From positions 1 through 64,000 of IMG/VR virus record IMGVR_UViG_3300009034_000025: a stretch of 64,000 nt of DNA. One strand, 5' to 3'. Position 1 is the stretch's first letter, and each line of letters opens with the position of its first letter. The stretch comes from a virus. This document shows positions 34,890-43,522 of this stretch, in pieces. Below the pieces are notes generated by a model, which saw only the letters and a program-made list of their open reading frames with translations, did no database searches and was not told the DNA's origin. Both the position numbers and the translations under genes were made by a program.

Positions 34890-35239
34890 AAGAAACAAGA
34901 ATTTATCCTGACATCGATGGCGGTCAAAGAAGAGTGCTTGTTCAAATAATAGGAATAGTCAATGACCAAATCGAAGATGAGCGCAAAAAAGGATTTATGC
35001 CAAAATTTATTCTGATACCGAAAGGTGAAGAAATTTGGTTATCTTCAATTCGCAAGAATGGATTGGTTGCTCCAAAGTCTACAATCGAATTATTCAAAAG
35101 TATGAAAAAGGCTTGCAAATTTTATGCAACTCATGGTGAAGATTTGGATGCGCCAATTGAATTTTGTAGCCATAAAAATAATCAAGAAGGATTTGAAGGC
35201 AACTGCAATATGCGTTTGTGTCCTATTATTGAGGAATGA
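34886..35239 (+). CDS. Hypothetical protein
   Basis: 117 residues. Basic and beta-rich at the start, with three cysteines near the end (FCSHKNN...CNMRLC), possibly a metal site. Unknown. Confidence 0.65.
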   Translation: MKETRIYPDIDGGQRRVLVQIIGIVNDQIEDERKKGFMPKFILIPKGEEIWLSSIRKNGLVAPKSTIELFKSMKKACKFYATHGEDLDAPIEFCSHKNNQEGFEGNCNMRLCPIIEE

Positions 35240-35241
35240 AA

Positions 35242-35352
35242 ATGGATAAGCCTAAATGTGCTGTATGTGGGACAATGATGATGTGGGACAACTTTGAGGA
35301 TGCGTGGATTTGTCCACATTGCGGACATGTTTACAATCCAAGGAGCGATTGA
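35242..35352 (+). CDS. Zinc-ribbon peptide
   Basis: 36 residues with two CxxC pairs (CAVCGTMMMWDNF...CPHCGHVY), the size of a rubredoxin-like knuckle. Follows the previous stop by 2 bases. Confidence 0.65.
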   Translation: MDKPKCAVCGTMMMWDNFEDAWICPHCGHVYNPRSD

Positions 35353-35396
35353 AATGGATTATTTAACCAGAAAGTATTATGAATTAGAGAAAATAT

Positions 35397-35585
35397 ATGG
35401 CAGAGGCGATGATAATGATATTCAAAGTCAAAGAAAGTGTTTGGAAAACAATGTCAGACCAAGCCAAAACCGGATTCAATCCTGGAGACAGAATAATGCT
35501 CATTTGGTTTGAAACAAAACTTGTAAAAGGATTTTACAGAAATGTTGAAAGACATAGATTTATTGATGCTCCAATATTGAGGTGA
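35397..35585 (+). CDS. Small hypothetical protein, start uncertain
   Basis: 62 residues if started at 35397; ATGs at 35409 and 35415 are alternatives. SH3-like pattern (FNPGDRIMLIWFETKLVKGFYRNV). Another frame starting at ATG 35354 (MDYLTRKYYELEKIYGRGDD) overlaps it; the two may be one gene broken by a frameshift or two overlapping genes. Confidence 0.5.
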   Translation: MAEAMIMIFKVKESVWKTMSDQAKTGFNPGDRIMLIWFETKLVKGFYRNVERHRFIDAPILR

Positions 35586-35589
35586 AATA

Positions 35590-35709
35590 ATGAATAATAT
35601 TTGGAAAGAAAAACCAATAAAAGAATTTGAATATATTGCTCAAGGAAAAAATGCATATAAACAACATTCAAAAAAAGTGCTTAAAAAAGTATTTGGCAAA
35701 GGTGATTAA
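35590..35709 (+). CDS. Very small basic protein
   Basis: 39 residues after GAGGTGAAATA. Lys-rich (KKVLKKVFGKGD). Unknown. Confidence 0.55.
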   Translation: MNNIWKEKPIKEFEYIAQGKNAYKQHSKKVLKKVFGKGD

Positions 35710-35712
35710 TCT

Positions 35713-35892
35713 TTGAAATGTTGGTTTTGCAAACATGAGGCTCAAGCGATCTGTAATGGATGTTCAGTAGCAATTTGCCGTGAACATCGCAGTGAACATT
35801 TAGGCAAATGTCCTGAGTGCATCAGAAAACAGCGGTTAATGATGGCGCAAGTCTTTGAATCTAACAAGTATCTTAAGGGGTTGAAAAAATAG
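35713..35892 (+). CDS. B-box-like zinc-finger protein
   Basis: 59 residues from a TTG 7 bases after GGTGA. Cys/His order CWFCKHEA...CNGCSVAICREHRSEHLGKCPEC fits a B-box or AN1-type double zinc site. TAG stop. It may be a protein-interaction adaptor. Confidence 0.6.
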   Translation: MKCWFCKHEAQAICNGCSVAICREHRSEHLGKCPECIRKQRLMMAQVFESNKYLKGLKK

Positions 35893-35898
35893 CCAAAT

Positions 35899-35910
35899 TC
35901 CATTTAAATA
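35899..35910 (+). promoter_or_regulatory. TATA-box candidate
   Basis: ccatttaaataaagg lies in the 140-base gap before the PLP-enzyme gene. An imperfect inverted repeat (cccata...tatggg) follows at about 35938-35971. Confidence 0.4.
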
Positions 35911-36032
35911 AAGGCCATATAACCACACCGATATTAGCCCATAGGTTATCCCTTGGGGTATTGAGATATGGGCAGGAGCGTGGCTTATAACAACGATAAT
36001 TGTTGAATTATTACACTAAAAGGGTTGATACG

Positions 36033-37028
36033 ATGAAATCAATGGAAAAACTGGAAATCATAGACAGTAAAAGACTTAAAGGCAAACTTCACGGATTAAA
36101 TATGCCAACAGTAGAAAAATACAGAACTAAAATTGAAGGTAATGAATTTAATGTCATCAGAGATGATTTGCCTTTTCCATTTCCATCGCCAAACTTTTCA
36201 AAGGTCAGAGGCATTGTTTCATATTTTGAAAAACTTCAAGAAAAAGGAATCAAGATCGTAGCAAGCCAAGATACCATAATTGCAAGAGTTGGTTGGGGTG
36301 TGGGTTATTTTGCTGAACAATTCGATATGAAGCATTATGGTTTTTATCCAAAAGGCCATGATGATTTTTATAGAAAAATGATGAAGTCATTTGGAAGTGT
36401 GGGAGTTGACTTGCCTGGGAATCATCAAAGAATTGTGAGAGGTTGGGCAAAAAAATGGTTGGAGAAAAACAATATTAAGAATTATGATTTCTTGCCTATT
36501 GGATTGAGATTGGACGAAAGCAAAACAGAACATATTAAATTGGTTGAGGCCATCAAGGATTCTTTGGATTGTGGTGGCACGCTTGTGATGATTGTTTCCA
36601 GTGGCACGATTCTTTCAGGAATACTTGCGGGCATTATGAATAATGATATTGATATTGATGTTAAAGGCATCCTTGTTCATCCATTTAAGCAAAGACATAA
36701 AAAAATATTAATGGATGCAAGGAAGATATCTACAAGAAGCCCACTTGTTCATCCAACTAAAAAATGGTCATTCAATATTATTGATGCCGGATATTCATAT
36801 AATCAAAAAGCATCTTTGAGGCCAAACTTTCCATGTGACCAATTTTTGGATGCCAAGGCTTTTACTTGGATGATTGAAAATTATGAAGAGCTTGAACCAC
36901 CAGTTTATTTTTGGAATGTAGGTGGAGAATGGTCACCTGAATTTGGAATTGATGAAAATTTATTAGGTGATGGAATAATAAGCAAGAAAAAAATTAAAAA
37001 ATATTTGAAATCAAAAGGAGTTGAATGA
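36033..37028 (+). CDS. PLP-dependent enzyme, ACC deaminase/D-cysteine desulfhydrase-like
   Basis: 331 residues from the ATG at 36033; a TTG at 36000 is possible. VIRDDLPFPFPSPNFSKVRGI matches the fold-type II pattern KREDL..GGNKVRKLE, with the K of SKVRG as the likely PLP lysine. The following VASQDTIIARVGWG corresponds to the substrate-binding SNH loop. GGTLVMIVSSGTILSGILAG fits the Gly-rich phosphate-binding loop. Length is normal (about 330). In a virus it may supply or alter an amino-acid-derived group, for example in DNA hypermodification. Actual reaction unknown. Confidence 0.65.
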   Translation: MKSMEKLEIIDSKRLKGKLHGLNMPTVEKYRTKIEGNEFNVIRDDLPFPFPSPNFSKVRGIVSYFEKLQEKGIKIVASQDTIIARVGWGVGYFAEQFDMKHYGFYPKGHDDFYRKMMKSFGSVGVDLPGNHQRIVRGWAKKWLEKNNIKNYDFLPIGLRLDESKTEHIKLVEAIKDSLDCGGTLVMIVSSGTILSGILAGIMNNDIDIDVKGILVHPFKQRHKKILMDARKISTRSPLVHPTKKWSFNIIDAGYSYNQKASLRPNFPCDQFLDAKAFTWMIENYEELEPPVYFWNVGGEWSPEFGIDENLLGDGIISKKKIKKYLKSKGVE

Positions 37029-37029
37029 A

Positions 37030-37374
37030 ATGAGTTCAGACATGATGGTAATATGTAAGGAAGATGATAGCAGTTTTGAAGGCACAAATTCGGACAAGGC
37101 ATTTTTTATTGATGAATGTTCAATGGATGACCCTTGGCATGAGTTTGGAAAATGGTTTCAACGAAGATACTGTCGGGCACCAAGTATGCTTGAACAATTA
37201 GCAGGTGGGATGAGCCATCATGAACATAATTATATTGAATTGACTAAATATGATGCGTTGGCGATTGATACCGCTCTGACAGAATTAAATCGGCATGAAA
37301 GACTTGATGCCGAAAAATTTAGAGAATATATTACAAGTCATATTGGAAAACATATTAGCACTGAAAATTGGTAG
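37030..37374 (+). CDS. Hypothetical protein
   Basis: 114 residues; ends with TAG. Acidic, with several His and Met (GGMSHHEHNY). Unknown. Confidence 0.6.
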   Translation: MSSDMMVICKEDDSSFEGTNSDKAFFIDECSMDDPWHEFGKWFQRRYCRAPSMLEQLAGGMSHHEHNYIELTKYDALAIDTALTELNRHERLDAEKFREYITSHIGKHISTENW

Positions 37375-37382
37375 GTGATTTG

Positions 37383-37940
37383 ATGCCCAAAAAAATGGAT
37401 GTTCAACAGCGTAGAGAGGTCAGAACAAAAAAAAGAAGAGTGCCAAAAGTGCAGTGTCAAATGTGTGGTAAAATAGTGAGAGCCACAAAGATAAAAATGC
37501 TTCCATTCAAATCCAAGCGTGAAGGAATGGAGCATTTCAATTTAAAAGTTTGCCGTGAATGTTATAATCGAGAGATGGAAGCCAGAAAAAAAGGACAAGC
37601 TTCCAATCAAGCTGAAGAAAGATTAAAACAAATTCAAGATGCAAAACCAAAACCTGAACCTGAACCTGAAATAAAAGAACCAATACCACAATCTTTGGAA
37701 AATGACAAAGATATTGCCGGATTCATTCATAAATTGTTAAGGATTAATGAAGATGATATACCAATCTACAAAAGAGAACATGGAGAAATAACGATAGATG
37801 CAAATCGATTATCCTTGATATGTAAGAATACTCTCGGTGCCGATCTAATGAGAGAGGTGCAGCAAATGTCAGGTGAAGGCAAATGTTATGAAGTCAATAT
37901 TAAATCTATAAAGTTTGAATATAAATTGAAGCATCCTTGA
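37383..37940 (+). CDS. Zinc-ribbon protein with acidic/proline linker
   Basis: 185 residues from the ATG after GTAGGTGATTTG. A basic start, then CQMCGK...CRECYN zinc ribbon (about residues 25-62), a Pro-Glu linker (KPKPEPEPEIKEP), and a C-terminal mixed domain. Possibly a DNA-binding regulator. Confidence 0.65.
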   Translation: MPKKMDVQQRREVRTKKRRVPKVQCQMCGKIVRATKIKMLPFKSKREGMEHFNLKVCRECYNREMEARKKGQASNQAEERLKQIQDAKPKPEPEPEIKEPIPQSLENDKDIAGFIHKLLRINEDDIPIYKREHGEITIDANRLSLICKNTLGADLMREVQQMSGEGKCYEVNIKSIKFEYKLKHP

Positions 37941-37949
37941 GGTGAAAGA

Positions 37950-38687
37950 ATGGAAAGATTTTTACCAAAGATTGATACAGAAGCGATCCAAAAACAAATT
38001 TCGAGGTATCGAGGATTAAATGAAGAACCAAAAACAGTGGATAAAGAATTTCTTATGAGCACTATTGAAAACCCTATTGATTTTAAAAAAAGGAAAGTGG
38101 GCAAGTATCGAATTGAAATTGATATTCAATTAAAAGGTCAACCAATGACAGTAGTGTCTTGGCGAAATTTTTTAATGATGGGTTATAGACCTACACAAGT
38201 GATTATGCCTGAAAATCGATATGTTCATAAACTCATAAAAGATGGTCAAGGATTATTAATGAGCGATAGTCCACAAGAAATGTTTTTGCAATACGAAGCC
38301 TACAAAGCAGCAAGGGGCAGAGTGCTCATTGGGGGATTGGGATTGGGAATGTTTACGGCAATGGCAGCAAAAAAGTCAGAGGTCACTGAAATAATTGTAA
38401 TAGAAATTGAAGAAGATATTATTGATTTAATTGAGTTTGAGCATCCAAAGGTTAAGATTATTTGTGATGATATTTGGCGATTTCTGCGGACAACTGCTGA
38501 TACAAAGTTTGATTTTATTTATATTGATATTCATTATTCAACAGGTTGCAAAGAATATATTAATACTGTATTACCTATGCGGAAGATTTTGGAAAAAAGA
38601 TTTCCAAATATTCCAGCTATGTTCTGGGGTGAAAAAGAAATGGAAGCACAATACGATCCTGATTTTGAAAAAGAGGTGAAACAGTGA
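37950..38687 (+). CDS. Spermidine-synthase-like SAM-binding protein
   Basis: 245 residues. The second half has GRVLIGGLGLGMFTAMAAKK (SAM-binding motif I), IIVIEIEEDIIDLI (acidic strand), KIICDDIWRFL and FDFIYIDIHYSTG, the layout of spermidine synthase and related methyltransferases. The first half is unique. The substrate is not clear; polyamine synthesis or a methyl transfer are possible. Confidence 0.65.
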   Translation: MERFLPKIDTEAIQKQISRYRGLNEEPKTVDKEFLMSTIENPIDFKKRKVGKYRIEIDIQLKGQPMTVVSWRNFLMMGYRPTQVIMPENRYVHKLIKDGQGLLMSDSPQEMFLQYEAYKAARGRVLIGGLGLGMFTAMAAKKSEVTEIIVIEIEEDIIDLIEFEHPKVKIICDDIWRFLRTTADTKFDFIYIDIHYSTGCKEYINTVLPMRKILEKRFPNIPAMFWGEKEMEAQYDPDFEKEVKQ

Positions 38688-38887
38688 GTTGTTGTAGTGG
38701 CAATACGATTGGGAATTATTGCAAACGAAGATGTTCAAATTGTAAGCAGATCGATGCTTGCGGATATTTGGCATTGCTTCGAGATGCATATGTTTGTATG
38801 GATGTGACTGCTTGTGATAAAGGAAGCGGATTTGAAAGCACACATAAATTTATGAAAGGAAAATTTAAATGTAAGGTGAAAAAATGA
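38684..38887 (+). CDS. Cys-rich small protein
   Basis: 67 residues from GTG after GAGGTGAAACA. Nine cysteines (SCCSGNTIGNYCKRRCSNC...). Typical of phage Cys-rich proteins that bind zinc. Unknown. Confidence 0.6.
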   Translation: MSCCSGNTIGNYCKRRCSNCKQIDACGYLALLRDAYVCMDVTACDKGSGFESTHKFMKGKFKCKVKK

Positions 38888-39755
38888 CAACCAATGAAGC
38901 TGTGATAACATTTATTGTTGTCTGGATTGTGGGCATTATTGCCATTATCTGGATGATAAAAATGTTAGGAAAAGTAAAAGAGATGAGAGAAAATGAAGAA
39001 GAATGGGTGAGAAATCTTCGAGTGGGTCTGAAAGAAATCAAAGTTTCAAAGCCTACAAAAAGAGAAAAATTGAGAAGATGGTTCATTACAAAGCTGGGTG
39101 GTTATTGGGATATTCCGAAAGAGCCAGAACACTCTCGATATTTGGCATTATTCGTTGATGATAAAGAGGTTAACGGTCAAGGGTATCATCGAGCACCTGT
39201 TCAAAGATTTGTTTGGGAAAGTGAAAAGGTGACCGATTGGTCACTGAAAAAGATATTGGTTTTGGAGAGGCCACAGAATATTGGGGTAACATTAATGGCT
39301 TTGGAATGTTTGAAACTGAAAAGGGCGATAATCAAATGTTCAAAGAAAGATTTGTAAATCCAATTACTATTAACAATGGCGATACCCCTAAATTTGCATC
39401 TGGAGATTTTCATATTGATACTAATTTTAAAGAGACAGATGGCCTTGATGAGATCGAAGATATGCGCAGAAGGGCAATGCAGATAAGCGAAACAAAAAAA
39501 GATGGCGAAATATTATGCTGCCCGCATTTGGTATTAATCTTTGATGAAGCTTGCACTGCAACTGGTGGAATTGATATTTATCGATGCTCTGTTTGCGGTG
39601 CTCTTCTTGGAATGAATGAAAAGCCAGAAGACAGCGGAATTATTACTACAGTAGAATATCGTTGCGATAAATGTAATGCAATAGTTGACCCAACCAAAAC
39701 TCATGAGTGTGGTGAAGGATTGGGGCATTTATTTGGAGGTGAAGAGGATGACTGA
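38884..39755 (+). CDS. Membrane-anchored protein with tail-fibre-like domain, needs a -1 frameshift
   Basis: The first frame (ATG 38884, TM segment VITFIVVWIVGIIAIIW) runs into YLALFVDD...GYHRAPVQRFVWE...DWSLKK. Near 39249-39255 (ctgaaaaag) homology moves to the -1 frame: DIGFGEATEYWGNINGFGMFE...NGDTPKFASGDF, ending at 39755 with two zinc-ribbon groups. The combined order matches the virion protein at 57573 (FIALS..., GYTRV..., ITFPEATGTWG, QNGDTAKFAAGDL). Unshifted, the first frame stops at 39357. This is either programmed -1 slippage on AAAAAG, an indel, or a decaying gene. Confidence 0.6.
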
Positions 39756-40116
39756 GTGTCCTTATTGCGGAGAATATTGGCCAAACTATGTGACGGTAAA
39801 TCGATGTCCGAAATGTAATGCTCCTGCGGATGGAATGGTAACAGTTTGTGGATGTTGTGGAGAAATAAAAACTTGTTATGATGAATGTTATAAATGGATA
39901 GGTGAAAGCAGGCTCGTTTGTGAAGAATGTCATACGAAATATCGAGTGGTCACTATGATGAATCTGCCTCCATGTGACAGAGGATTTGGATGTAAAGCAG
40001 GAAAAAAAGTGCCCATCGAAGAAAAAAAGCCAAGGATAGTATCTTTGAAAGGTCATGCAAAAGTAAAAGGTATGCATCCAGATAAAATCATTGTTGATGA
40101 GAAGGTAATTAAATGA
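39748..40116 (+). CDS. Multi-zinc-ribbon protein
   Basis: 122 residues from the ATG after GGAGGTGAAGAGG. Seven CxxC-type pairs in the first 85 residues (CPYCGEYW, CPKCNAPA, CGCCGE, CEEC). The end is basic. May be an adaptor or RNA-binding protein. Confidence 0.65.
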   Translation: MTECPYCGEYWPNYVTVNRCPKCNAPADGMVTVCGCCGEIKTCYDECYKWIGESRLVCEECHTKYRVVTMMNLPPCDRGFGCKAGKKVPIEEKKPRIVSLKGHAKVKGMHPDKIIVDEKVIK

Positions 40117-40259
40117 ATAATTGGATCGTAAAATTCTCTGTCGAGGGTGAAGCAATTACATCAGCCTGGGAATTTGAATCAAATCTGGTTCAAATTTATA
40201 ATTCTTGGGATGAAGCTTGTGAAGTAATGATAGTTTATTATCCAAGGAAAGGTGATTAA
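40113..40259 (+). CDS. Small hypothetical protein
   Basis: 48 residues, ATGA overlap. Beta-rich and acidic (WIVKFSVEGEAITSAW). Unknown. Confidence 0.55.
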   Translation: MNNWIVKFSVEGEAITSAWEFESNLVQIYNSWDEACEVMIVYYPRKGD

Positions 40260-40541
40260 ATGAAATATAATGAACAACAATTATGGAGATATGTTCAAGC
40301 TTGGGGAAATGAAGCTTTAAAGACTGACCCAGAAGCTGGAGCTGTGCTGAGGCAATTGGAATCAATATTCAAAAAAGCAAATGCTTACACAAAATATAAT
40401 GAAGCAGTAGAAAATGGAAAAATAGTGATATTGAATAAACTTGAAATAGTGGAATTGTTATCTAAATTTGGAATTAAAACTGCCAAAAAGATTCGAGAAT
40501 ATTTGGAAAGTGTGAGCAATTGGAAAGGATTGGTGAATTAA
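40260..40541 (+). CDS. Hypothetical helical protein
   Basis: 93 residues after AAGGTGATTAA. Helical; the end (LNKLEIVELLSKFGIKTAKKIREYL) resembles a helix-turn-helix or helix-hairpin-helix. Unknown. Confidence 0.6.
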   Translation: MKYNEQQLWRYVQAWGNEALKTDPEAGAVLRQLESIFKKANAYTKYNEAVENGKIVILNKLEIVELLSKFGIKTAKKIREYLESVSNWKGLVN

Positions 40542-40724
40542 ATGGGAGATTTTAACAATTTGCGTTGCTCTTCAGAGATTTGCAAAGTTTGTAATTGGTT
40601 ATTAAGGATAATCCGTGATGGGGATGAATTTAATACCATTCCGATCTTATTGACTTGTGCAAATCCTGAATGTTCAGAATATGAAATTGTTAAAACAAAA
40701 AATTATAGCAACTGGGATGGTTAA
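40542..40724 (+). CDS. Zinc-ribbon protein
   Basis: 60 residues with C at CSSEICKVCNW and CANPEC, a ribbon. Starts directly at the previous stop. Confidence 0.6.
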   Translation: MGDFNNLRCSSEICKVCNWLLRIIRDGDEFNTIPILLTCANPECSEYEIVKTKNYSNWDG

Positions 40725-40725
40725 A

Positions 40726-40860
40726 ATGAAATGTCCAATGTGTCAATCAAATTTGCCCTTAATTACTATTTTGATTACGCAATTAAAAAAAGAAAATCAA
40801 GAACTTAAAGACAGAATTGAAGAACTGGAAGATAAATTAAAATATGGAAGAGTGTTATAA
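40726..40860 (+). CDS. CxxC plus coiled-coil peptide
   Basis: 44 residues: CPMCQ then a coiled coil (LITQLKKENQELKDRIEELEDKL). It could dimerise through both. Confidence 0.55.
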   Translation: MKCPMCQSNLPLITILITQLKKENQELKDRIEELEDKLKYGRVL

Positions 40861-40988
40861 TGAAAAACAAAGAATTTGAAACTTGTAATGAGTGTCTTGG
40901 AACTGGATATAGAAGAACACATTCACCGGATAAACAATGCAAGAAATGTGGTGGAACTGGCCGAGCAAGGAAGAGAGTGATTAAATGA
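40860..40988 (+). CDS. DnaJ-type zinc-finger peptide
   Basis: 42 residues with CNECLGTG and CKKCGGTG, two CxxCxGxG motifs as in the DnaJ central domain. Overlaps the stop before and the start after. Confidence 0.65.
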   Translation: MKNKEFETCNECLGTGYRRTHSPDKQCKKCGGTGRARKRVIK

Positions 40989-41785
40989 TGAAAAGATTAC
41001 AAGTGGAAACAACGAATGTGTGCAATGGGAAGTGCGTATTTTGTCCGCATGATAAAATCAAGGATGTTGGACATATGAGTGATTATCTCTATAAAAAAAT
41101 ATTGACGAATGCCAGTCAATACGATCTTGAATGGTTTATTCCGAATGGGACAGGTGAACCATTACTTGACCCAAAGATTTTTGAGAGATTGGAATTTGCA
41201 AGAGATTGTTTACCCAAAACTGATATAATACTTTTTACTAACGGCAGTTTATTGACAAAAGATAAGATCGATGCGCTCAGAAATCCCAATATTAAGCTCT
41301 TTATATCTCTGAATGGAGTAGACAGAATGACAAGATTTTTAATGATGGGATTGGATGATTTTGAACATGTGGTAAAAATGGTTGATTACGCTAAAAAAAC
41401 TGGGATGTTGCAATATGTTAGCACTGTCACTCATCCTATTATGGATTTGAAATTGAAAAATTTCAAACGCAGATGGGGTGCTTTTTATTTTTGGATAAGG
41501 TTTAATGGATTTTGTGGCAAGATTTATAAATTTAGGAATTCAATAAAGACAACTTGCTTCAGGGCTTTAAAAACGATGACTATATTGAAGGATGGAAGAG
41601 CAGTTTTGTGTTGTTATGATATTTTTGGAGAAATGACATTTGGAGATTTAAATAAAAAATCATTGGAAGAGATTTGGAATGATAAAAGACATCAACACTA
41701 TCTTGAAGTTCACAAAAGAAAAGAAGGCAAATTATTGCCCTTGTGCAAGGATTGTATTGAGCCTTTGGAAGCTTGGATGGATTGA
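40985..41785 (+). CDS. Radical SAM protein with SPASM/twitch-like C terminus
   Basis: 266 residues. Radical SAM motif CNGKCVFC (CxxxCxxC) near residue 13; TGEPLLDP is the GGEP-like SAM motif; ILFTNGSLL is the usual strand. The C-terminal part has CFRALKTMTILKDGRAVLCC and CKDC, fitting an auxiliary Fe-S cluster. SPASM/twitch enzymes often modify peptides or build cofactors. It is unrelated in layout to the two SPL-like copies. Substrate unknown. Confidence 0.75.
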   Translation: MMKRLQVETTNVCNGKCVFCPHDKIKDVGHMSDYLYKKILTNASQYDLEWFIPNGTGEPLLDPKIFERLEFARDCLPKTDIILFTNGSLLTKDKIDALRNPNIKLFISLNGVDRMTRFLMMGLDDFEHVVKMVDYAKKTGMLQYVSTVTHPIMDLKLKNFKRRWGAFYFWIRFNGFCGKIYKFRNSIKTTCFRALKTMTILKDGRAVLCCYDIFGEMTFGDLNKKSLEEIWNDKRHQHYLEVHKRKEGKLLPLCKDCIEPLEAWMD

Positions 41786-41794
41786 GGTGAAATA

Positions 41795-42046
41795 ATGGCA
41801 TTGTTTATTGGAAGACTTAAAGGCAGATGGGTGCACACTTATTCAAAGCGATTAAGGGATAAATATCTCAAAAATAATTATGTTGTTGTTTTTACTCTCG
41901 GAAAAGGCAGAAATGGTGGAACAAAGATAAGAGGATTTCCGAAAAATAGCATTCCATTAAGCAAAGTGGAGCGCACTGGAATTATTGATGTCGATATAAG
42001 GTTTGGTTTGAAAGATAAATTGCTGCATAAAGAATCTTTGAGGTGA
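41795..42046 (+). CDS. Small basic protein
   Basis: 83 residues after GAGGTGAAATA. Basic with alternating strands (YVVVFTLGKGRNGGTKIRGF). Unknown. Confidence 0.6.
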   Translation: MALFIGRLKGRWVHTYSKRLRDKYLKNNYVVVFTLGKGRNGGTKIRGFPKNSIPLSKVERTGIIDVDIRFGLKDKLLHKESLR

Positions 42047-42050
42047 AACA

Positions 42051-42365
42051 ATGATTAAGTTTGAGAATAATGAAGGTGCTATCAATTTGATGGCAAGAGT
42101 GTTCATGTTAATATCTCAGATAAGTGGTGTTGCTGGTTGTTTGAAGCATGTGATAAGAGGCACAATTGAGATGCATGATACTAAAACTATGATTGGTGCC
42201 AAGGCTTATCTTAAGAGCACAATGGGTGACTTAGTTTATCAGATGGAATTATTGGCAAGTGAGTTGGATTTGGATTTTGAAGAAATCCGAAAGATCGGAA
42301 AAATCAGATATGAAGAAACAAAGCAACAATGGATTGAGAAAGGATATGAGAGCAGGTGGATTTAA
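42051..42365 (+). CDS. Helical protein, faintly MazG-like
   Basis: 104 residues. MGDLVYQMELLASELDLDFEEIRKIG resembles the end of MazG-type helical bundles, but the EExxE motif is not seen. Unknown. Confidence 0.55.
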   Translation: MIKFENNEGAINLMARVFMLISQISGVAGCLKHVIRGTIEMHDTKTMIGAKAYLKSTMGDLVYQMELLASELDLDFEEIRKIGKIRYEETKQQWIEKGYESRWI

Positions 42366-42475
42366 TGTCAAAAAAAGAGGATATAAAAAAAGTCAAAGAT
42401 TGGATGCACGATAGATATGTGCCGAGGGATATATATTTTGCATTTCTGAGAGTTGCCAATGAGAAGGTGGAATGA
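42365..42475 (+). CDS. Very small protein
   Basis: 36 residues, TAATG overlap upstream and ATGATG downstream. Helical and charged. Unknown. Confidence 0.5.
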   Translation: MSKKEDIKKVKDWMHDRYVPRDIYFAFLRVANEKVE

Positions 42476-42735
42476 TGGGGCAATGGGTTTGCAGTTGTGG
42501 AAAGATTTGGCCTGTTTTTGCTCCAATAACAATTGACCAAGCCATAGAATATATCAATGAAGGCTTTGACCATTGGAGCTTAGGACATACAGTTGTGAAA
42601 ATTGATAATGTGGTTTGTCCTATGTGTAATGGAACTGGAAATTTGAGCATTGGGACTGGTGATTCAACTGGTGGAACAACAGATGCTGCAATCACTCCAT
42701 GTCCCTGGTGTTCTGGAATGGGGGTGCAAGAATGA
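42472..42735 (+). CDS. DnaJ-type zinc-finger protein
   Basis: 87 residues: CSCGKIW, CPMCNGTG and CPWCSGMG. The last two are CxxCxGxG motifs spaced as in DnaJ. Confidence 0.65.
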   Translation: MMGQWVCSCGKIWPVFAPITIDQAIEYINEGFDHWSLGHTVVKIDNVVCPMCNGTGNLSIGTGDSTGGTTDAAITPCPWCSGMGVQE

Positions 42736-42890
42736 GCAAAGTATGTGTAAGTTGTAAAGAAAAATTGGAGATGTCGAAAGATGGTGGTTATTCGGCATGT
42801 ATGAATGCGGTTTGTCCTCGATATGGATTGTTAACAATTGTGTATTATGACGACTCAGACCCAATGTCACCATTCGGGAAGCGGAAATAA
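42732..42890 (+). CDS. Zinc-ribbon peptide, paralogue A
   Basis: 52 residues: CVSCKEKL...GGYSACMNAVCPRYGLLTIVYY. Shares CPRYGLLT and spacing with the gene at 43689. Confidence 0.65.
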   Translation: MSKVCVSCKEKLEMSKDGGYSACMNAVCPRYGLLTIVYYDDSDPMSPFGKRK

Positions 42891-43132
42891 TGATAGATGT
42901 TGTTATCCAAGTGAGAAATGAAGAGAGAGGTGAAATGGAGTATTGGTTGATTGCTCCACCAGAGAACAAACTATTGGGAGTTATGAGAGATGACGGAATG
43001 GAAAGGCTTAACGAAGTGGGACAGGAGTTGGTTTTGAAGCGGATGCTTGGACATTTCTATGGTTGTGTATTTCGAGATATTGTGTTTGCAAGAATCGAAG
43101 ATGGTATTAAGCATTTAAAGAGCGTGGAATGA
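42890..43132 (+). CDS. Hypothetical protein
   Basis: 80 residues, overlapping starts and stops on both sides. Mixed alpha/beta (EMEYWLIAPPENKLLGVM). Unknown. Confidence 0.6.
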   Translation: MIDVVIQVRNEERGEMEYWLIAPPENKLLGVMRDDGMERLNEVGQELVLKRMLGHFYGCVFRDIVFARIEDGIKHLKSVE

Positions 43133-43422
43133 TGAAGATGAATGGCGAATGTAATTGTGAAAGTTGTGTCGGTGAAGAGAAGGCTGGCGACATAGAATTT
43201 CCCGAAGCGACTGGAAATTGGGGCGAAGTTACGCACGCAATGGCTTTTCCGAACAATAAGAGAAATAAAACCAAAGATTTCCTTCTGAAGCTCGGGACAA
43301 AATTGGGTCTGGTGATTCCTTATAAATCGATTGATATTGGAAGAGGATATTCCATTATCGTGGGATGGAAGTGGCGTTGGGGAAAAAAGCTTCATATATG
43401 GTATATGTTTTGGGAGATGTGA
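43129..43422 (+). CDS. Protein with a truncated tail-fibre-like motif
   Basis: 97 residues. It carries CNCESC, then GDIEFPEATGNWGEVTHAMAF, which matches DITFPEATGTWGTITHFAIF in the virion protein at 57573, and then diverges into an unrelated basic, Trp-rich end. It looks like a chimera or remnant of that domain. Confidence 0.55.
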   Translation: MMKMNGECNCESCVGEEKAGDIEFPEATGNWGEVTHAMAFPNNKRNKTKDFLLKLGTKLGLVIPYKSIDIGRGYSIIVGWKWRWGKKLHIWYMFWEM

Positions 43423-43423
43423 A

Positions 43424-43522
43424 ATGGCGACGATTGTTGAGACAAAAATGGGGATAAGTCCTTGGTTAGTGATACTTTTCGTGTTAATGTTGATGATGTG
43501 CTATTTGGTGGGAGAATTATGA
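43424..43522 (+). CDS. Single-TM peptide
   Basis: 32 residues with one membrane segment (WLVILFVLMLMMCYLVG). ATGA overlap with the next gene. Confidence 0.5.
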   Translation: MATIVETKMGISPWLVILFVLMLMMCYLVGEL

